Notes: generated by a model not told the origin, from the sequence alone. A stretch of DNA of 64,000 nt from Spirochaetaceae bacterium (GCA_031278215.1 JAITKV010000029.1:28927-92926), one strand, 5' to 3'; positions 53,583 through 62,502 are shown, numbered from the stretch's first letter. Made by a program: numbers and translations.

Positions 53583-54956
53583 ATGAGTCTTGCAATAATA
53601 CTTATCTTCTTCGCAGTGGGCATAGGATTTCTTATTTTCTTTATCGTCAAATCTATTGCCATACCTAAGAGGGCGGATCAGATTGCGGACATGATAAAGC
53701 GGGGAAAAAGCCAGGTTGCCATTAAAGCCTCCCGGGCCATACTTTCCCGGGATCCTAAAAATCCGGACGCCCATTACTTTTTAGGAAAGGCATACCTGGC
53801 GGAACACAAAGAGGACCTGGCCTTTGAGGAATTTAAAAACTTAAGCCTTTCCGGGGCCCTGGGGGAATTTATACCGGAAGAGGATTTTCGGGGGGAACTG
53901 GCCCAGCTTTTTGTAAAAAACAAGCAGCTTGAAGAGGCCCTAAAAGAATACATCCTGCTGATTAAGCTGGCGCCGGACCGGGCGGAATACTACTACTGGG
54001 CGGGAAAGCTCTTTACCGAACGGAACCGCCCCGATATGGCCCAAAACTACCTGCGCAAGGCCGCGGAACTGGCGCCCCGGGACCCCAAAATTCACTATGA
54101 ATTAGGGGTTATGCTCTACAAAAACAAGAATACCGTGGAAGCCAAAGACGCCCTGGAACGGTCCTTAAAATTAAAGGCGGACAATGCCCAGGCCTACTAT
54201 TACCTGGGAAAACTCCAAAAGGACGCCAAGGACTATACCGGCGCCATTGCCTCCCTGGAAAAGGCCGCCCGGGACCCCCAGTTTAGGCTTCGGGCCATGC
54301 TGGAACGGGGCGGCTGTTATATGGTCCTTAACGCGGTGGACAAGGCCATTCCCGATCTGGAACGGGCCGTTAAGTCCATTACCGAGGAGGGGGCCCAGGA
54401 AAGCCTGTACGCCCGGTATTTTCTGGCAATGTGCTACGAAAAGACCCATAATATGGTACAGGCCATTGAACAGTGGGATAAAATCCACGGCCTAAAGGCG
54501 AACTTTAAGGACGTGGAAGCGAAACTTGCCCAGTACCAGGACCTAAAGAACGACGACATCATAAAGGATTTTCTAAGCGCCGGGAACCAGGAATTTATGG
54601 AAATGTGCAGGCAGATGGCAAGCACCGCCCTGCTGCTTCAGGTTAAAACCACTAAAAACATCCCCGAGGGGGTGGAATTTATTGCCATAGAAAACAATTC
54701 CGGCAAATGGAGGAACGCCCGTAAACAGCCCCGGCTTATCCGGATTTACCGGTCCCCGGAAATGATAGACGACAGCAAGGTCAGGGCCATCCTGGACGAT
54801 GCCAAGGCCCAAAATATAGTCCGGACCATGATCATGACCAGTACGGGTTTTACCGGCTCTGCCATAAGTTACGCGGAATCACGATCCATAGAATTATTTA
54901 ATAAAGATAAACTTCAGGGACTGCTTAAACAAAGTTTTACCCGGACCGGGGGGTAG
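53583..54956 (+). CDS. Membrane-anchored TPR protein with C-terminal nuclease-like domain
   Basis: A 457-residue protein. Helix at residues 1-28, then eight or more TPRs (residues 45-330; NAQAYYYLGKLQKDAKDYTGA). The last 120 residues (MCRQMASTALLLQVKTT... MIMTSTGFTGSAISYAESRSIELFNKDKL) resemble the Mrr-type PD-(D/E)xK fold, in which GFT and Glu/Ile-Glu-Leu positions are usual; the catalytic acids are not all clear. If real, this is a restriction-nuclease-like fold used for another purpose, possibly interaction. Confidence 0.78.
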   Translation: MSLAIILIFFAVGIGFLIFFIVKSIAIPKRADQIADMIKRGKSQVAIKASRAILSRDPKNPDAHYFLGKAYLAEHKEDLAFEEFKNLSLSGALGEFIPEEDFRGELAQLFVKNKQLEEALKEYILLIKLAPDRAEYYYWAGKLFTERNRPDMAQNYLRKAAELAPRDPKIHYELGVMLYKNKNTVEAKDALERSLKLKADNAQAYYYLGKLQKDAKDYTGAIASLEKAARDPQFRLRAMLERGGCYMVLNAVDKAIPDLERAVKSITEEGAQESLYARYFLAMCYEKTHNMVQAIEQWDKIHGLKANFKDVEAKLAQYQDLKNDDIIKDFLSAGNQEFMEMCRQMASTALLLQVKTTKNIPEGVEFIAIENNSGKWRNARKQPRLIRIYRSPEMIDDSKVRAILDDAKAQNIVRTMIMTSTGFTGSAISYAESRSIELFNKDKLQGLLKQSFTRTGG

Positions 54957-55682
54957 ATGAAGATACTATGCATCGCCGATCAAATCGATCCGTTGGTGTA
55001 TACAGATACCATAAAAAGCCGGTTCCGAAATGTGGACCTGATCCTTTCTGCCGGCGACCTGCCCTTTGATTACCTTGACTTTGTGGTTTCGAGCCTTAAC
55101 CGGCCCCTGCTGTTTGTATTTGGCAACCACCACCTGGACAAGTACGAATCCTACCGGATCAAGGATCCCCCCCCGGACTTCGGAAAGGCCGGCGCTTTTT
55201 CCGCGGGCCTTACCCACATCGGATCCTCGGTCTGCTCCGAGGGGGGGCTTCTTATCGCCGGCCTGGGCGGCTCCATGCGGTACAACCGGGGGCCCAATCA
55301 ATACACCGAGGGCCAGATGCTGTTTGAAATATGGAAGCTTTTTCCCCGGCTGCTCTTTAACCGCATCGTCCGGGGGCGCTGGCTGGATATACTGCTTACC
55401 CACGCGGCCCCCTGGGGAATCCACGATAAGGCCGATCCCTGCCACCGGGGGTTTAAGTGTTTTTTGTGGTTCATGAAGACCTTTAAGCCCCGGTACCTTA
55501 TTCACGGCCACATCCATCTGTACGATCTGGCGGATATACGGACCACCCGGTACGAAAAAACCACGGTGATTAACGCGTACAGTCAGTATCTTATCACCGT
55601 AGAACACGATCCCGACCACGACGCCAAAGAAAAAAATACCGGAAAAAAAGACGCCAGGAGGGGAACCCATGGACAGGATTAA
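54957..55682 (+). CDS. Metallophosphoesterase
   Basis: A 241-residue calcineurin-like phosphoesterase. SAGDLPFDYLDFVVS, FGNHHLDKYESYR, LLTHAAPWG and HGHIHLYD give the binuclear metal site, although the first DxH box is changed to IADQID. Starts directly at the stop of the TPR gene; overlaps the next gene by 14 bases. Substrate unknown. Confidence 0.85.
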   Translation: MKILCIADQIDPLVYTDTIKSRFRNVDLILSAGDLPFDYLDFVVSSLNRPLLFVFGNHHLDKYESYRIKDPPPDFGKAGAFSAGLTHIGSSVCSEGGLLIAGLGGSMRYNRGPNQYTEGQMLFEIWKLFPRLLFNRIVRGRWLDILLTHAAPWGIHDKADPCHRGFKCFLWFMKTFKPRYLIHGHIHLYDLADIRTTRYEKTTVINAYSQYLITVEHDPDHDAKEKNTGKKDARRGTHGQD

Positions 55683-56583
55683 ACGCCAGGCCTCGGACGA
55701 TTTTTCCAAGGCCCGGGCAAAAGAAATATTTTCCCGCATTAAACATTTTCTTCATGCCGGCAGAAATACGCTGCTTTCCCTGGAGGATGTAAAAAAAATT
55801 TTACGGCCCGAAAACGAAACCTACGCGGGCATTCGGGCGGTGCCCGTTGAGCTTATCGTGGGCAGCGAGGGCCGTTACCGGGATTTTAACAAGTACTTTC
55901 TTCCACGGTCGGAACACCTTCGCTTCCGGTGGGAACGGGTGGACGAAGCCCGGCTAAGCGATATTATTCTGCCCCCCATACAGCTTTACGAAATCGGGGG
56001 GGTGTACTTTGTCCGGGACGGAAACCACCGGGTATCGGTGGCCATGATGCAGGGAGTGGAAATGGTGGACGCGGAGGTTATAAGCCTTTCCACGGAAATT
56101 CAAATTTCTCCCCACATGACCATCGACGAATTGCGGGCCGCCCTGCTGGCCTATGAAAAATCGATCTTTTACACAAAAACAAATTTCGAAAAACTTACCG
56201 GCTGCGGCAGCCTGGACTTTACCATGCCCGGCCGCTACGATGTGATCTTTGAACATATCCTGGTTCACAAGTACTATCTTAACCTGCCCCAATCCGGGGA
56301 GGTTCCCTTTTCCGATGCGTTAATTTCCTGGTACAACACGGTGTACCTGCCCATCATTGCCATTATTACCGAAGAAAATCTGTGTTCCCATTTTCCCCAG
56401 CGGACCCCCAGCGATCTGTATGTCTGGATTGTAAAGCACTGGGACGAACTAAAAAAACAATACGGCATCCATTATGCCCTTTCCGAAGCGGTTCGGGATT
56501 TTAACGCCCGGTACGGCAAACCCCCGGGATCGGCCCTGTCCTTGATTAAAGCGCTGTTATCCGGTATCTTAAGCAAGAGGTAA
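55669..56583 (+). CDS. ParB/sulfiredoxin-like protein
   Basis: A 304-residue protein. The core PIQLYEIGGVYFVRDGNHRVSVAMMQG (about 100-130) is the ParB/Srx-type nucleotide motif (DGNHR). The rest is helical and unassigned. Probably a regulator or nucleotide-binding protein; co-transcribed with the phosphoesterase and pdxY. Confidence 0.65.
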   Translation: MDRIKRQASDDFSKARAKEIFSRIKHFLHAGRNTLLSLEDVKKILRPENETYAGIRAVPVELIVGSEGRYRDFNKYFLPRSEHLRFRWERVDEARLSDIILPPIQLYEIGGVYFVRDGNHRVSVAMMQGVEMVDAEVISLSTEIQISPHMTIDELRAALLAYEKSIFYTKTNFEKLTGCGSLDFTMPGRYDVIFEHILVHKYYLNLPQSGEVPFSDALISWYNTVYLPIIAIITEENLCSHFPQRTPSDLYVWIVKHWDELKKQYGIHYALSEAVRDFNARYGKPPGSALSLIKALLSGILSKR

Positions 56584-56584
56584 T

Positions 56585-57442
56585 ATGGCGGTTCTATCGA
56601 TACAATCCCACGTGGTATACGGCCATGCGGGAAACAGCGCGGCGGTTTTTCCCCTCCAGCGCCTGGGCCGGGAAGTGTGGGCAATTAATACGGTGGAGTT
56701 TTCCAACCACACAGGCTACAGGGCCTGGCGGGGAGAAGCCCTAAGCTCCACCCTTATAGAAGATCTGGCGCTGGGGCTGGAGGACCGGGGAGTTCTGGAA
56801 CGCTGCGAAGGGGTGCTTTCCGGCTACCTGGGGGATCCCGCCACGGGCAGGGCGATTATCCGGGCGGTGCAGAAGGTTCGTTCCCACGCCCCCGGGGCCC
56901 TTTACTGCTGCGATCCGGTCATGGGGGATGTGGGCCGGGGTTTTTATGTTAAACCCGAAATTCCCGAAATCTTCCGGCGGGAGGTAATTCCCCTGGCGGA
57001 TATTGTAAGTCCCAATCAGTTTGAGCTGGACGCCCTTACGGGAATAACCGCCAAAGATCTTCCCGGCGCCATAGAGGCGGTAGAAAAACTCCACGAGGCG
57101 GGGCCCAGGATCGTCCTGGTTACCAGCCTTAAAGAAAAAGAAACCATCAACGAAATAGGAATGCTGGTTTCCGACAAAAAAAACCGGTACCGGATCCGGA
57201 CCCCGGAACTGTACTTTGAAAACAGCGCCTCCATGGCCGGTTCCGGGGATCTAACCACATCGGTATTTTTGTCCCGGTACCTTGAAACGGGGGATATAAA
57301 ACGATCCCTGGAACTTACCGCCGCTTCGGTCTACGGAATTATAGAAGCAACTTACCGGGCCAAAAGCAAAGAGCTGCTTTTAATCGCCGCCCAGAATGAG
57401 TTGACAAACCCCGGTGTTCTTTTCACCGCAAAAGAGTGTTAG
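56585..57442 (+). CDS. pdxY: Pyridoxal kinase
   Basis: A 285-residue PdxY. N terminus VLSIQSHVVYGHAGNSAAVFPLQRLG is diagnostic; PVMGDVGRGFYV, IVSPNQFELDALTG and the anion-hole region GSGDLTTSVFLSRYL follow. It phosphorylates pyridoxal in the B6 salvage pathway. Starts 1 base after the preceding stop region. Confidence 0.95.
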   Translation: MAVLSIQSHVVYGHAGNSAAVFPLQRLGREVWAINTVEFSNHTGYRAWRGEALSSTLIEDLALGLEDRGVLERCEGVLSGYLGDPATGRAIIRAVQKVRSHAPGALYCCDPVMGDVGRGFYVKPEIPEIFRREVIPLADIVSPNQFELDALTGITAKDLPGAIEAVEKLHEAGPRIVLVTSLKEKETINEIGMLVSDKKNRYRIRTPELYFENSASMAGSGDLTTSVFLSRYLETGDIKRSLELTAASVYGIIEATYRAKSKELLLIAAQNELTNPGVLFTAKEC

Positions 57443-58364
57443 GCAAAATGCCGGGACCGATCCGTTGACGGGGGATGAAGTATTCCGCAGGGTTCCCTAT
57501 AACCGTTTTAAAAAATTTATTTCTCCCGGCTCGGATCGCTTTGCCCTGATCTGCTCGATCCTGGGGGAACTTTCCCTGCCCCACCGGATCATACGCCTGG
57601 GAAAGAAGCGGCATATTGCCGTGTCCCCCGGAGGAGGGTCCGGTTCTTTTTCCGGCGCCCCCGGACCGGGAACGATCTTTACCGCCCATTACGACCGGGT
57701 TCCCCGGAGTTCCGGGGCCAACGACAACGGCGCCGCGGTTTTTCAGCTTTTGGAAACCGCCGCCGCCCCCAGGGCGCCCCGGGCCCTGTTTATTTTTACC
57801 GACGGAGAGGAACTTGCGCCGGGGGAACCGCTGCGAAACCAGGGGGCCTACGGCCTGGGACTGTTTTTAAAAGAAGCGGGCCTGGGGGCCTTGAGGATCT
57901 TTACCTTCGACGCCTGCGGCGCCGGGGACACCCTTATTATCTCCACCGCGGCGGAGTATCTTTTAAAGGACGAAGCGGGGACCGGCGCCGAAGCGGTCCG
58001 GCAGCGGGTTAAGGCTCTGCGCAGCGCCGCCCTGGACGCGGCCCGGGAAGCCCGGCTGGAAAAGATCCTGCTCCTGCCCACTCCCTTCTCGGAGGACGCG
58101 GGATTTCTCCTTTCCGGCCTTGCCGCCCAAACCGTAACGATGCTGCCCGAAACCGAGGCCGCGGAATTTGCGTCCCTGGTCCGGGCCAAACATAAAGCCG
58201 CCGGGATCCTGTTTTCAAGCGCCGCCCCCCGGCCCGCGGACCGCCGGTTTATCCCCGAAACCTGGCGCAGCCTTAACAGCCCCTCGGACAGCCCCCTGCG
58301 GCTAACCCCCGGACACTGGAAGCACGTGGTGGCCTTTGCCTTGGCCCTGGCGGAACAGCGCTAG
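57414..58364 (+). CDS. M28-like metallopeptidase family protein
   Basis: A 316-residue protein. FTAHYDRVPRSSGANDNGAAVFQLLE (His/Asp ligands), TDGEELAPG (catalytic Glu pair) and TFDACGAGDTL match the M28 zinc aminopeptidase core. The usual second-metal His is not obvious. No signal peptide. The GTG start at 57414 overlaps pdxY by 29 bases; a TTG at 57465 is an alternative. Confidence 0.7.
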   Translation: MFFSPQKSVRQNAGTDPLTGDEVFRRVPYNRFKKFISPGSDRFALICSILGELSLPHRIIRLGKKRHIAVSPGGGSGSFSGAPGPGTIFTAHYDRVPRSSGANDNGAAVFQLLETAAAPRAPRALFIFTDGEELAPGEPLRNQGAYGLGLFLKEAGLGALRIFTFDACGAGDTLIISTAAEYLLKDEAGTGAEAVRQRVKALRSAALDAAREARLEKILLLPTPFSEDAGFLLSGLAAQTVTMLPETEAAEFASLVRAKHKAAGILFSSAAPRPADRRFIPETWRSLNSPSDSPLRLTPGHWKHVVAFALALAEQR

Positions 58365-58424
58365 GCCGGGGGAATTAGTGGAAAGCCCGGGAATGTGCGG
58401 ATGCGCCGCAAAGGATTTATTTTT

Positions 58425-58550
58425 AGGGAAACGCCGATTAACTTGATGCCAATCAGCGTTTCCCTGTGTATTTGCTCGTTTCATTGCGCAAATACCGCGT
58501 TAAAGCAGCACTGATTGCGCCAACGCAGTTGGCCGCCAACTGCGTTGGCG
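58425..58550. repeat. Cluster of three hairpins (MITE- or REP-like)
   Basis: Arms: AGGGAAACGCCGATT (58425-58439) with AATCAGCGTTTCCCT (58451-58465), one mismatch; TATTTGC (58469-58475) with GCAAATA (58488-58494); CGCCAACGCAGTTGG (58518-58532) with CCAACTGCGTTGGCG (58536-58550), perfect with a 3-base loop. AATCAGCG is repeated at 58568. No gene is visible at 58365-58585. It could be a non-autonomous mobile element or RNA structure. Confidence 0.55.
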
Positions 58551-58585
58551 AATTCTCGATTGAATAAATCAGCGCTTCCATAGCT

Positions 58586-59146
58586 TTATTTTCTTCCCGG
58601 ACGAAAGAAGCCGAAAAGACTGCCGCAGAAACCGCCGGCAATGTGGGCAAATTCAGAAATGTTGTCCCTGGAAAACGAATTAAAGAGTTCCCTGCCCAGG
58701 TAGATAAACAAAACCAGTATAAAGGTCAAGGGTATTTCTCCCCGGGAAAAATTTGTAAACGAGGCAAGAAGGATCATCATAAAAACAATTCCGCTGGCCC
58801 CCAGAAGGCCCGAGGAAAACAGCAGGACGTTGAGAAGCCCCGTTACCAGGGCCGTCAGGAACATCATTATTACAAGCGAAGGGGATCCGTAGTTTGCTTC
58901 CAGGATGGGGCCCAGCAGCAGAATAAACGAAAAATTTGAAAACAGATGATTCCAATCGCCGTGACCAATTACATGGGTCACAAGGGTAACCCAGCAGCGC
59001 AGGGATCCAAAATCAAAACTTCCCCGGCCCCGGACCATAAACCATTTGGGGATAAGGCCCCGCATAAGAGTCTGGGAAAGCAGCAACACCAGGATGCTGA
59101 TGATTGTAAAGGACAGCACCGCCGGGGCATTGTATTTTAGCTTCAT
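58586..59146 (-). CDS. Rhomboid-family intramembrane protease
   Basis: A 186-residue six-helix protein. Catalytic Ser in GASGIVFMM (about residue 120), catalytic His in AHIAGGFCG, and the HGDWNHLFSNFSFILLLG box of helix 2. The compact length is that of the basic bacterial rhomboid. ATG at 59146 overlaps the xth stop (ATGA) and has AAGGAAAA. Confidence 0.88.
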   Translation of the reverse strand: MKLKYNAPAVLSFTIISILVLLLSQTLMRGLIPKWFMVRGRGSFDFGSLRCWVTLVTHVIGHGDWNHLFSNFSFILLLGPILEANYGSPSLVIMMFLTALVTGLLNVLLFSSGLLGASGIVFMMILLASFTNFSRGEIPLTFILVLFIYLGRELFNSFSRDNISEFAHIAGGFCGSLFGFFRPGRK

Positions 59147-59937
59147 GGTTTTTCCTTGGCATCCCTGATTTCTATTTCCACCGGACAATGATCCGATCCC
59201 TGCACATCCTTTCGGATGATCGAATTTTTTATCCGCGGAAGAAAGGCCGGATCAACGCAGTGGTAGTCCAGCCGCCATCCCACATTCCGGGCCCGGGCAT
59301 TGGCCCGGTACGACCACCAACTGTAATGGCCCCCCTGGCCGGGGTGAAGATGCCTAAAGGTGTCCACAAACCCCGCGCTGGTAAAGCTATCCATCCAGGC
59401 CCGCTCTTCCGGAAGATACCCCGCGCTGTCCTCGTTTTCTTTAGGCCGGGCTATGTCCAGGGGGGTATGGGCGATGTTGTAGTCCCCGCAAAGAATAAAG
59501 GACCTTTCCTTCTTTACCAATTTCTTGCAGTGCTCAAGGATCGCGGCGCAGAACGCCAGCTTATAGGGCAGCCGCGCCCGGGCGTCCTGGGAATTAGGAA
59601 AATACGCCGAAATAAGTACAAAGTCCCGGTAAAGCGCCTGGAGCACCCGGCCTTCGCCGTCAAAATCATCGACGCCCAGGGGCTGTAATTCCAGCGGTTC
59701 TTCCCGGCTGTAAATTGCCACCCCCGAATACCCCGGCTTTTTGGCGCTGGCCCAGTAGGAATGATAGGGCCTGCCCCGTTTGTCCCGGGGGTTCCGTAGT
59801 TCTTCGCTCAACTGATCCGGCCGGGCCTTGGTCTCCTGAATACAGAGGGCGTCGGGAGATTCACGGCTAAGCCATCCGGTAAAATCCCGTTTTTCCACCG
59901 CCCGGATGCCGTTTACATTCCATGATATGATGCGCAT
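59143..59937 (-). CDS. xth: Exodeoxyribonuclease III
   Basis: A 264-residue EEP-family AP endonuclease. ISWNVNGIRA, IQETKARPD (metal Glu), GVAIYSREEP, GDYNIAHTPLDIARP and the C-terminal GSDHCPVEIEI give the full active site. Start at ATG 59937; a TTG two codons up is possible. Confidence 0.96.
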   Translation of the reverse strand: MRIISWNVNGIRAVEKRDFTGWLSRESPDALCIQETKARPDQLSEELRNPRDKRGRPYHSYWASAKKPGYSGVAIYSREEPLELQPLGVDDFDGEGRVLQALYRDFVLISAYFPNSQDARARLPYKLAFCAAILEHCKKLVKKERSFILCGDYNIAHTPLDIARPKENEDSAGYLPEERAWMDSFTSAGFVDTFRHLHPGQGGHYSWWSYRANARARNVGWRLDYHCVDPAFLPRIKNSIIRKDVQGSDHCPVEIEIRDAKEKP

Positions 59938-59951
59938 TACCAAACAGTATA

Positions 59952-60545
59952 TGCCGTTACGGCAAAAAAAAGAAGGGGCTGGTCTTTGCCCTGTCCTGCG
60001 GCGGACGCGCGCAGGAGGAAGGGGGCGAGGTGTTACGGACCTTGTACGACGGGAAAAGCTTTGAAGTGATCCGGGAAGGCCCCAGCTACAGGGACGGGCA
60101 GCCCGCCACGGCGCGGTTTACCACGGTGGACCCGGTAAACTACGTGGATCCCTGGGGGCTACAATGCAGTGCAAATGATGAAAGAAACAATAACCCACCT
60201 CCGTCATTTTATGGAAATGGCGCCAGTTGGCATCTTATGCCGGAAGATAAAGATGTATACCATGAACAAGATCAACCGTATAATGGTATTGATCCAAAAA
60301 ATAATAACAAATATGTTTCAACAGACGGCCATCAGGAAGGTGTCTATGACCAAAACGGAAACCTGGTAACCGATCCTGTCAATATGGGTACATATAATAT
60401 AAGCGATCCCAATACAAACACAATAGGACACTTTTTCAATGACGTACTTCCATATTGGGTGAATGGTAATTCATCTGACGATCCGACAAAATGGTATGAA
60501 AGGATATTCGGCACATATAATGGTCCTGTTCCAGGATACGAATAA
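59952..60545 (+). pseudogene. Rhs remnant with intact C-terminal tip
   Basis: From about 59952 the plus frame reads KKKGLVFALSCGGRAQEEGG, EVLRTLYDGKSFEVIREG, then RFTTVDPVNYVDPWGLQ, the Rhs core end. These are typical treponemal Rhs segments joined by an internal deletion; there is no upstream start or signal, so the gene is 5'-truncated. After the DPWGL boundary come about 115 residues of a different composition (HLMPEDKDVYHEQDQPYNGI, YDQNGNLVTDPVNMGTYNI) ending at 60545, which is the position of a toxin tip in Rhs proteins. A GTG at 60030 (171 codons) could allow expression. Function of the tip not identified. Confidence 0.7.
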
Positions 60546-60651
60546 ACATGACGCAAATAGGAAGCTTTGTATGCAATTTCTTCCAAAATTGAATATTATT
60601 ACGATATGTTTGGCTGTTGTGTTGTGGTTGTAATACAATTTGTTTTTATGA

Positions 60652-60729
60652 AACCACAGCGCCCGGAGAATATGACAGCCCCGCCGGTCTCGTGGCCGTG
60701 CACCTGTTCCGGGCACAGGCGCTGTGGTT
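60652..60729. repeat. 12-bp inverted repeat
   Basis: AACCACAGCGCC (60652-60663) and GGCGCTGTGGTT (60718-60729), perfect arms 54 bases apart, in the Rhs-relic zone. Could be ends of a small element or a stem. Confidence 0.5.
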
Positions 60730-60732
60730 CCG

Positions 60733-60930
60733 GGGCGTCCCGCGTGCAAGGGAATGCGCTCTCCCTACCGGTGGATAAGTGAGGGACGGGAAGGCCGGAC
60801 CCAAAGTGCGGGGACCTGCGGCGGCAGTGTATACCTGGGGGCGGACATTCTGGGGAGCGTGCGCGCAAGTACCAACGAGTTGAGGTTCTGGAAGACCGGT
60901 ACGAGTACGGTATACGCCATTGTGTTTTGA
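60733..60930 (+). pseudogene. Second Rhs remnant, frameshifted
   Basis: The plus strand encodes CKGMRSPYRW.. then GGSVYLGADILGSVRASTNE, a known Rhs core pattern; after STNE the frame breaks and the expected LEDRYEY motif is read in another frame (EVLEDRYEYG, about 60884-60913). Debris left by Rhs tip exchange. Confidence 0.65.
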
Positions 60931-61003
60931 ATATGTATAAAAAAACATACACTTGTATAACTATTTAAAAGAATGTATAACCACTACAAAGGCAGGTGTT
61001 TTA

Positions 61004-61546
61004 ATGAAATATAGTCCAATAAGCCCTAGTTTCCCATGTAAAGTTTTTGTCTTCCCAATCGGTAAAATGAAGAGAGAGAATATTAAAGAAGAAACAAGAA
61101 AATACTGGAACATTACAAAGAAATATCAAGATACTACAGAATATGAATATGCAGTAGGTGTTGAAAAAGGATATTCTGTAAGTGCATATAAATTAACAAA
61201 ATGGAAGCTTACAAAAGATGTAAGATATGTAGGGAAATATGAATTTGAAGGTGATGAGTTTCCTGATTTCAAAGGTTTTTCATGGAAAAAGCAAATTGAA
61301 ACAACTGGGTATTGGAATCATGGAAATCATCTAGTTGTTGAATTTGATGGAAATGGAAAATTTAAGCTGGAACGTCCAGATAAACCAATATGGTTTGATT
61401 GTTGTTACCAAGATAATATCCAATCATCATCTCCCTTGGATTCATATGATGATGAAAAATTAGCTCAAAAACGTGAAACTGGAATTATTGTAAAAAAAAA
61501 TTCTCAGAAGGACATCAATACAGTCAGAGAAGAAACTAAAAAATGA
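61004..61546 (+). CDS. AT-rich hypothetical protein
   Basis: A 180-residue protein; very AT-rich, in contrast with the left 60 kb. It starts MKYSPISPSFPCKVFVFPIG and contains KYQDTTEYEYAVGVEKGYSV and VVEFDGNGKFKLERPD. No family recognised; perhaps an alpha/beta soluble protein. The ATG at 61004 has AGGCAGG upstream; a longer frame to 60953 has no site. It directly precedes a small Cys-rich frame with an ATGA overlap. Confidence 0.7.
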   Translation: MKYSPISPSFPCKVFVFPIGKMKRENIKEETRKYWNITKKYQDTTEYEYAVGVEKGYSVSAYKLTKWKLTKDVRYVGKYEFEGDEFPDFKGFSWKKQIETTGYWNHGNHLVVEFDGNGKFKLERPDKPIWFDCCYQDNIQSSSPLDSYDDEKLAQKRETGIIVKKNSQKDINTVREETKK

Positions 61547-61689
61547 AAAGCGGTATGACAAATTCGCAAAAAACAAAAGACCTTAAGCGTCTTGCTTATC
61601 AATGTACTGAACGTAAATATAACGGGTGTAATAATGATTGTGCAAAATGTCCACTTAATATTTCTCTTTACTATAGAAGATCCTCGTGA
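61543..61689 (+). CDS. Small Cys-rich protein, probably frameshifted
   Basis: A 48-codon frame starting at an ATG overlapping the previous stop (ATGA). Cys at 21, 29, 33 and 36 (CTERKYNGCNNDCAKCP) resemble a zinc knuckle. Right after the last Cys region the same strand, one frame over, continues EDPREAVLIQTNAELDYQKED to 61770. A one-base change near 61670 would join them into a roughly 75-residue protein, so this may be a broken gene. Confidence 0.5.
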   Translation: MKSGMTNSQKTKDLKRLAYQCTERKYNGCNNDCAKCPLNISLYYRRSS

Positions 61690-61743
61690 AGCCGTTCTTA
61701 TACAAACAAATGCAGAACTTGATTACCAAAAAGAGGATTATAA

Positions 61744-62226
61744 ATGGAAAAAGATATTGAAGATAAATTAAATGTTCAAATAAATTCTTTACCTTTGAGT
61801 GAACAGGAAAAAAGCATATTAAAAATGCGTTTTGGCATAGGTGTAGAAAATAGTTATACGGTTGAAAAATTAATGTATACATTTAACCTGACGAAAGATA
61901 GAATACGGCAAATAGAACTGCGTTTATTATGGAGTTTGAGACACCAAAAGCCGAGACACCGAAAGCTAAAGGACTATTTAGACAAACCAGAGAACGAAGA
62001 GAACGAAATTGAACTTTTTTATAGAAAACTGGATAAAGAAATAATTATAGAAAAGAAATACACAGAAAAAGAAATCAATGAAATTATAAAAAAATGCTGT
62101 GTATCTCAGGACCATATATCATTCAGAAGAGAGCTAATAGAAAAAGGATATTTATCCAGAACAAATGATTGTAGAGAATATTGGAGAAATATTAAATATA
62201 ATGGAACAAAGCACAAGGGCACATAG
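61744..62226 (+). CDS. Sigma-region-4-like/DUF2087 fusion protein
   Basis: A 160-residue protein. N-terminal half looks like sigma-70 region 4 (LPLSEQEKSILKMRFGIG, then LTKDRIRQIELRLLWSLRHQ, the recognition helix), the C-terminal half matches DUF2087 (KYTEKEINEIIKKCCVSQDH, RRELIEKGYLSRTNDCREYW). DUF2087 is common in small regulators. Probably a DNA-binding regulator. The stop codon lies in the left end of the first attC-like site, typical of cassette genes. Confidence 0.8.
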   Translation: MEKDIEDKLNVQINSLPLSEQEKSILKMRFGIGVENSYTVEKLMYTFNLTKDRIRQIELRLLWSLRHQKPRHRKLKDYLDKPENEENEIELFYRKLDKEIIIEKKYTEKEINEIIKKCCVSQDHISFRRELIEKGYLSRTNDCREYWRNIKYNGTKHKGT

Positions 62227-62444
62227 CAGGCCTGTATGCGCTTCGCCGCAGTAGCCCCTCGGCCTCCGCAACAGCCAGGTCATTCCACGCCCAGCATAGC
62301 TGGGGAACGCGCCCCGGCTTCGCCGGGGAGCATTCCCGCGCCACACTCCGCCACATTGCAAGCCGCCGCAATGCTACGCATTGTTTTATGGGCGGCTTGC
62401 AACGTCATCGAACCGCAGGTTGCTGCAGCCGGAACGTTATGTGC
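62219..62444 (+). other. attC-like recombination site 1
   Basis: Left end GCACATAGC (62219-62227), right end GTTATGTGC (62436-62444), imperfectly complementary. Inside are nested hairpins: CCCAGC-ATA-GCTGGG, CCCCGGC-TTC-GCCGGGG, and TTGCAAGCCGCC...GGCGGCTTGCAA (12 bp). The right end shares more than 20 bases, including CCGGAACGTTATGTGCAATA, with site 2. At 226 bases it is longer than usual for attC, and its left core has AGC rather than AAC. Confidence 0.65.
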
Positions 62445-62473
62445 AATACACCCTAAACACTATTTAAAAAATA

Positions 62474-62502
62474 TTGACAGAAAAAGTATTATTGGTTAAA
62501 AT
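62474..62502 (+). promoter_or_regulatory. Cassette-borne promoter
   Basis: TTGACA (62474-62479), 17 bases, TAAAAT (62497-62502), 41 bases before the ferredoxin ATG. Confidence 0.8.
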
